Source: Pseudomonadota bacterium (GTDB lineage: Bacteria > Pseudomonadota > Gammaproteobacteria > Steroidobacterales > Steroidobacteraceae). Taken from it: a DNA stretch of 6,187 nt. Below the pieces are notes generated by a model, which did no database searches, had not been told where the DNA came from, and saw only the letters and a list, made by a program, of their open reading frames with translations. Below, one piece after another: positions 4,774 to 6,187 of this stretch (position 1 is its first letter; the number at the start of each line of letters is the position of its first letter). The translations under genes were made by a program, and so were the position numbers. The stretch is taken from positions 1-6,187 of the forward strand of contig JAFEDW010000125.1 of NCBI GenBank assembly GCA_018241455.1, written 5' to 3'.

Positions 4774-6187
4774 CTAACGTTCGTTGCGGTCCGTCGGGCG
4801 CTGGCTCGGACGCGGGCCCTCTGCGCGCGGCGCGGGTGCCGGCGCCGGCTCCGGGCGCGATTCGCGCGGCGGCGCGTGGTACTCGGGCTGCGGCGCACGG
4901 TACTGCGGCTGCGGTGCCGGTGCCGGGGCCGGCGGCGGCGGCGCACGGTACTGCGGTGGTGGTGGCGGCGGCGCGTGATACTCCGGCTGCGGCTGCGTGG
5001 CCGAGCGCGTCGGCGGCTTCCATTCGGTCGTGCGCTCGACGCGCCGCTCAACCGTTGGCTCGACCGGCCGGTCGTTGCGGGCCGGCGGCGTGGGCCTTGG
5101 CGGCGGGCTGTCAGTAACCTGCCGTGGACGTTCGACGACCTGCGGCTGGCGCTCGATGGCCCGCGGCTGCGGAGCAGCGCCCGGGACCGTCGGCGCGCCC
5201 TCGCGCCGCTCGGTCATCGGGGTGCGTGGCGGCGCGCGCGTACCGCTCACGCTCGTGCCGGGCGCCGACAGCACCGGGCGGTCGAACACCGCGCGATCGG
5301 GCCGCATGCCCGGCCGGTCGGCGGGCAACGCGCGCCCGACGCTGCGCGGCTGTGGGCGCAGGTCCGGACCGGCGGCCGAAAACGTCGGTGTTTGCGCATC
5401 GTTCGGCGCGGTCGTCACGCGATTTCGCGCCACTGAACGCGCCGATACGAAGGCATCGCGCGACACGGCCGTGTAGGCGCCGGGCACGCGTTCGTTGGCG
5501 AAGCTGCGCGGCGGCGGCTGGTTGCCGCCGCGGGCGCGCGCATCGATGTAGCGATCGACATCGCCGTGACCAAGCCGCGTGTTGGACAGGTTCGCCGCGC
5601 GTAGATAGGCGTGGCTGGCGTGGAACGGCGGCTCGTAGATTTCGTTGTACCCGAGCGGTACCCAGCCGACCAATGGCGCGCCGCCAGCACCCGCGCCGGG
5701 CGCACCACCGGGACCGCGCCGCGGATAGCGATCGCCGCGCCAGGCCACCAGCGCCGGCGCGAATACCGGTCGATGCCAGTTGCGCGGACCGGGCGCCCAG
5801 CCCCAGCCGCGGCCGCTGTGCACCCAGCGACCGTAGTGGCAAGGCGCGAATCCCCAAGGCTGGTCGTCGATCCAGGTCCAACCCCAGACGTTGATCCACA
5901 CCCAGTGACCGAAACGGTACGGCGCCCAGTCGACCACGACGATCTGCGGGTACCACACCGAGCCATACACCGGATCGACAGCCCAATCGCCGTAGCCATC
6001 GAGTTCCTCGTAACCCACGACATCACGCGACACGTATTGCGCGGCGCGCGACTCGTCTTCGCGGTGATCGCGATCCTCGGCCCACAGGTCGAGGCTGTCG
6101 GGCGACCCGGCTGCGGCCAGCGCCAGGTCCGCCTGGTCGCCGCCGCTCATCTCGACCGATTCATTGGTGTGCACGTCACGGCTGCCG
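4774..6187 (-). CDS. DUF6600-type secreted protein with Trp/Tyr-rich domain and Pro/Arg-rich tail (partial, N-terminus off the right edge)
   Basis: About 471 codons are visible and the frame is open to the right edge. An in-frame GTG at 6174 could be taken as a start but lies inside what looks like a FecR-like N-terminal domain (GSRDVHTNESVEMSGG), so the gene continues beyond the window. Numbering from that GTG, VSRDVVGYEELDGYGDWAVD and then DPVYGSVWYPQIVVVDWAPY (48-86), GHWVWINVWGWTWIDDQPWG (89-108), HYGRWVHSGRGWGWAPGP, PVFAPALVAW (136-145) and VGWVPLGYNEIYEPPFHAS (169-187) match the DUF6600 pattern. VPGAYTAVSRDAFVSARSV (230-248) follows. The remaining 200-odd residues are a Pro/Arg/Gln-rich disordered tail with repeats. 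Relatives have a signal peptide and are presumed periplasmic or surface proteins of unknown function; some are mislabelled as partitioning proteins. The Trp/Tyr density suggests carbohydrate or cell-wall contact, which is a guess. It converges on the M48 gene, with 46 bp between the stops. Confidence 0.8.
   Translation of the reverse strand, partial: GSRDVHTNESVEMSGGDQADLALAAAGSPDSLDLWAEDRDHREDESRAAQYVSRDVVGYEELDGYGDWAVDPVYGSVWYPQIVVVDWAPYRFGHWVWINVWGWTWIDDQPWGFAPCHYGRWVHSGRGWGWAPGPRNWHRPVFAPALVAWRGDRYPRRGPGGAPGAGAGGAPLVGWVPLGYNEIYEPPFHASHAYLRAANLSNTRLGHGDVDRYIDARARGGNQPPPRSFANERVPGAYTAVSRDAFVSARSVARNRVTTAPNDAQTPTFSAAGPDLRPQPRSVGRALPADRPGMRPDRAVFDRPVLSAPGTSVSGTRAPPRTPMTERREGAPTVPGAAPQPRAIERQPQVVERPRQVTDSPPPRPTPPARNDRPVEPTVERRVERTTEWKPPTRSATQPQPEYHAPPPPPPQYRAPPPPAPAPAPQPQYRAPQPEYHAPPRESRPEPAPAPAPRAEGPRPSQRPTDRNER
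4867..4983 (-). repeat. Degenerate tandem repeat encoding EYHAP/QYRAP units in the protein tail
   Basis: Four units occur in the C-terminal tail of the DUF6600-type protein: EYHAPPPPPP, QYRAPPPPAPAPAPQP, QYRAPQP and EYHAPP. They share the core [E/Q]Y[H/R]AP with proline spacers of different lengths. In DNA the unit reads on the plus strand as a GGCGC, GTG or ACG, GTA, CTC or CTG pattern. Such a run can change in copy number by slippage and is typical of a flexible, possibly wall-spanning linker. Confidence 0.75.

Noticed and set aside
6172..6174. GTG at 6174 as the true start of the DUF6600-type protein
   Set aside because: The frame stays open to the right edge, the GTG has no ribosome site or signal peptide after it, and family members carry a longer N-terminal domain. 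The gene is treated as partial.

Overview
The window is strongly GC-rich, with third codon positions dominated by G and C. It encodes ordinary Gram-negative envelope proteins: an outer-membrane barrel ending in Phe, a lipobox lipoprotein and Sec-type signal peptides. The protein families and the style of the promoter before the peptidase gene suggest a free-living proteobacterium, most likely Xanthomonadales/Rhodanobacteraceae-like Gammaproteobacteria, with a betaproteobacterium as the alternative. This placement is inference. No mobile element, phage gene, CRISPR array, tRNA or rRNA is visible. Coding density is high and no gene-free stretch exceeds 100 bases.

Layout. Five genes run leftward from 3832: a two-domain 3-mercaptopyruvate sulfurtransferase, a glutathione S-transferase, a small His/Cys-containing DUF2946-like protein, a coiled-coil outer-membrane porin of the kind found in zinc-uptake loci, and a zinc ABC transporter substrate-binding protein (ZnuA type) that runs off the left edge. 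The gaps are 0, 12, 55 and 8 nt, so one transcript could cover all five. The last three form a coherent zinc-acquisition module: metal crosses the outer membrane through the porin, is captured by ZnuA in the periplasm, and is presumably passed to ZnuBC encoded further left. The first two form a tight sulfur/glutathione pair whose link to the zinc module may be only positional.

From 3918 rightward lies an M48-family zinc metalloprotease lipoprotein (LoiP/YcaL-like), divergent from the sulfurtransferase and probably read from a leaderless transcript. It converges on a leftward gene that enters from the right edge and encodes a large secreted DUF6600-type protein: a Trp/Tyr/Gly-rich domain followed by a long Pro/Arg-rich low-complexity tail with EYHAP/QYRAP repeats.

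The points most worth a second look are the two mutually exclusive hairpins between the DUF2946-like gene and the porin gene, the single in-frame TGA that is all that separates the sulfurtransferase and GST reading frames, and the His/Cys-bearing small protein at the head of the zinc module. I see no clearly new defence or mobile system here.
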